From CAKVLS01 sp045638465 (GTDB lineage Bacteria > Bacillota > Clostridia > Christensenellales > UBA1242): a DNA stretch of 6,011 nt. The position numbers were made by a program, and so were the translations under genes. Position 1 is the stretch's first letter. Each line of letters starts with the position of its first letter. Of the stretch, positions 5,391 to 6,011 are shown piece after piece. The notes below the pieces were generated by a model that had not been told where the DNA came from, did no database searches, and saw only the letters and a list, made by a program, of their open reading frames with translations. The stretch covers positions 1-6,011 of the forward strand of contig JAZUBK010000049.1 of assembly GCA_045638465.1 (NCBI GenBank), written 5' to 3'.

Positions 5391-5511
5391 GATATGTTTT
5401 TAATCTTTTCTTTTTTTAATAAAATATCAAAAAAATATAGAAACGCAGTTAAAAACAAAAGGCCTCTATATAATACTTAGTTAACAAATACATAAATATT
5501 ATCTTATATAA

Positions 5512-5548
5512 TAATAAAAAAACTTGAGGCTATATTTGACCTCAAGTT
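5512..5548 (-). terminator. Intrinsic terminator of the tRNA cluster
   Basis: AACTTGAGG (5521-5529) and CCTCAAGTT (5540-5548) form a perfect nine-pair stem with a ten-base loop. On the minus strand it is followed by a T-run beginning within the stem and continuing as TTTTTATTAT. It lies four bases after the tRNA-Leu CCA end. Confidence 0.9.
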
Positions 5549-5552
5549 ATTT

Positions 5553-5638
5553 TGGTGCCGAAGATCGGACTCGAACCGATACGGAGTTGCCCCCGAGGGA
5601 TTTTAAGTCCCTTGTGTCTACCATTCCACCACTACGGC
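5553..5638 (-). tRNA. tRNA-Leu (anticodon TAA)
   Basis: This 86-base class II tRNA folds with acceptor GCCGTAG/CTTCGGC, D-stem GTG/CAC, anticodon stem AGGGA/TCCCT with loop CTTAAAA (anticodon TAA, reading UUA and probably UUG), a long variable arm CGGGG/CTCCG and T-stem ATCGG/CCGAT. CCA is encoded and the discriminator base is A, as expected for leucine. The acceptor stem has a T-T mismatch at pair 5-68; all other pairs are intact. Confidence 0.95.
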
Positions 5639-5655
5639 ATAAATATATGACTTAT

Positions 5656-5681
5656 AATAAAAAATGCACCGCGGGGGTGCA
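5656..5681 (-). terminator. Terminator-like hairpin between tRNA-Cys and tRNA-Leu
   Basis: On the minus strand, TGCACC (5681-5676) pairs with GGTGCA (5670-5665) around a five-base GC-rich loop, followed by TTTTTTATT. It looks like an intrinsic terminator or attenuator placed before the last tRNA of the cluster. Confidence 0.6.
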
Positions 5682-5693
5682 CCTGATTAACAT

Positions 5694-5767
5694 TGGAGGC
5701 ACCACCCAGATTCGAACTGGGGGTGAAGGTGTTGCAGACCTCTGCCTTACCACTTGGCTATGGTGCC
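5694..5767 (-). tRNA. tRNA-Cys (anticodon GCA)
   Basis: This 74-base tRNA has a perfect acceptor stem GGCACCA/TGGTGCC, D-stem GCC/GGC, anticodon stem GAGGT/ACCTT with loop CTGCAAC (anticodon GCA), and T-stem CCCAG/CTGGG. The discriminator base is T (U73), the known identity base for cysteine, and CCA is encoded. It is separated from tRNA-Gly by 54 bases, the longest upstream gap in the visible cluster. Confidence 0.96.
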
Positions 5768-5821
5768 AGACTTTAACCTTCTTCTAAGCAACTCACAAAT
5801 AAAAGTCATTATATAAAAAAA

Positions 5822-5896
5822 TGGAGCGGAAGACGAGATTCGAACTCGCGACATTTGCCTTGGCAAGGCAACGCTCTACCACTGAGCCACTCCCGC
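5822..5896 (-). tRNA. tRNA-Gly (anticodon GCC)
   Basis: This 75-base tRNA has acceptor GCGGGAG/CTTCCGC (one G-T pair), anticodon stem TTGCC/GGCAA with loop TTGCCAA (anticodon GCC), T-loop TTCGAAT and an encoded CCA. It starts 18 bases after tRNA-Val and is clearly in the same transcript. Confidence 0.96.
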
Positions 5897-5900
5897 AAAA

Positions 5901-6004
5901 GTACGAAACGTTAATGGTGGCAACAATAGGGCTCGAACCTATGACCCCCTGCTTGTAAGGCAGATGCTCTCCGAACTGAGCTATGCTACCGTGTCGTTTC
6001 GTAC
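5901..6004 (-). repeat. Perfect 10-base inverted repeat bracketing tRNA-Val
   Basis: GTACGAAACG (5901-5910) is the exact reverse complement of CGTTTCGTAC (5995-6004). The arms lie 4 bases beyond each end of the mature tRNA-Val. In the precursor RNA the leader and trailer could pair into a stem stacked near the acceptor stem. Confidence 0.7.
5915..5990 (-). tRNA. tRNA-Val (anticodon TAC)
   Basis: This 76-base tRNA has acceptor GGTAGCA/TGTTGCC with two G-T pairs, anticodon stem TCTGC/GCAGG with loop CTTACAA (anticodon TAC), T-stem ATAGG/CCTAT, discriminator A and an encoded CCA. It is the first visible tRNA of the cluster; the promoter, and perhaps more tRNAs, lie beyond the right edge. Confidence 0.96.
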
Positions 6005-6011
6005 CCCTATA

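Larger units (their letters stand above)
5179..5511. other. Non-coding region upstream of the pyrophosphatase operon
   Basis: This stretch of about 330 bases between the tRNA terminator and the pyrophosphatase start shows no convincing gene on either strand; it is extremely AT-rich from 5330 to 5511. It holds the extended -10 promoter near 5324-5332, a weaker promoter-like pair at 5197-5226, an inverted repeat at 5281-5308, a small hairpin at 5266-5279 (AAAGA/TCTTT), a 12-base palindrome at 5379-5390 and a near-repeat of CTTTAGCAAAA (5276 and 5342). I match it to no known riboswitch class. Confidence 0.6.

Noticed and set aside
5524..5787. Plus-strand open frame of 87 codons
   Set aside because: It runs antisense through the terminator, tRNA-Leu and tRNA-Cys, so it is not a protein gene.
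5768..5821. Internal promoter or terminator between tRNA-Gly and tRNA-Cys
   Set aside because: There is a TATAAT (minus strand, near 5808-5813) and a seven-T run right after the tRNA-Gly CCA, but no -35 box at the right distance (it would fall in tRNA-Gly) and no adjacent hairpin before the T-run.
5553..6011. Integration site or mobile element at the tRNA cluster
   Set aside because: No integrase, direct repeat of a tRNA end or phage gene is visible, and the four tRNAs are complete and contiguous.
1..6011. CRISPR array, toxin-antitoxin pair, defence island or transposon
   Set aside because: I found no regularly spaced repeats, no recognisable toxin or antitoxin, no transposase and no nuclease genes. 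The region reads as ordinary chromosome with a few unusual details.

Overview
The window reads as chromosomal DNA of a low-GC Bacillota-type bacterium. It is strongly AT-rich, has Gram-positive-style AGGAG/GGGGAG ribosome binding sites, TAA stops, short intergenic gaps with U-tailed hairpin terminators, and TGG-coded tryptophan (standard code). The lipoprotein with collagen-like G-x-y triplets and 'SAY-IA...GFEG...AEW' repeats suggests a gut Bacilli/Clostridia lineage; this placement is an inference. All seven protein genes and all four tRNAs lie on the minus strand, so transcription runs from high to low coordinates.

Reading along transcription, positions 5990-5553 hold a tRNA cluster: Val(TAC), Gly(GCC), Cys(GCA), Leu(TAA), all with encoded CCA. 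A hairpin terminator follows tRNA-Leu, and a second terminator-like hairpin sits between Cys and Leu. Positions 5552-5179 are a long non-coding stretch with an extended -10 promoter and several small inverted repeats. It leads into a two-gene operon: a divergent Ham1/RdgB-type nucleotide pyrophosphatase (5178-4579) and a DUF1653 protein (4566-4306), closed by a strong hairpin.

Two single-gene units follow, each with a hairpin terminator: a membrane protein with a PH-like domain and a C-terminal zinc ribbon (4191-3493), which has a very good promoter, and an S66/MccF-type LD-carboxypeptidase (3328-2267). The last operon has a near-consensus promoter at 2230-2202. It encodes a 78-aa protein of unknown function, a GalE-like UDP-sugar 4-epimerase coupled by a TAATG overlap, and a lipoprotein trypsin-like (HtrA/DegP-type) protease whose start lies inside the epimerase gene and which runs off the left edge before its catalytic serine.

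The protein genes centre on the cell envelope (epimerase, secreted protease, LD-carboxypeptidase, membrane PH protein) and nucleotide housekeeping. I see no mobile element, CRISPR array, phage gene or recognisable defence system. The points most worth a second look are the Ham1 homologue lacking its base-recognition motifs, the modular architecture of the protease, and a perfect inverted repeat bracketing tRNA-Val.
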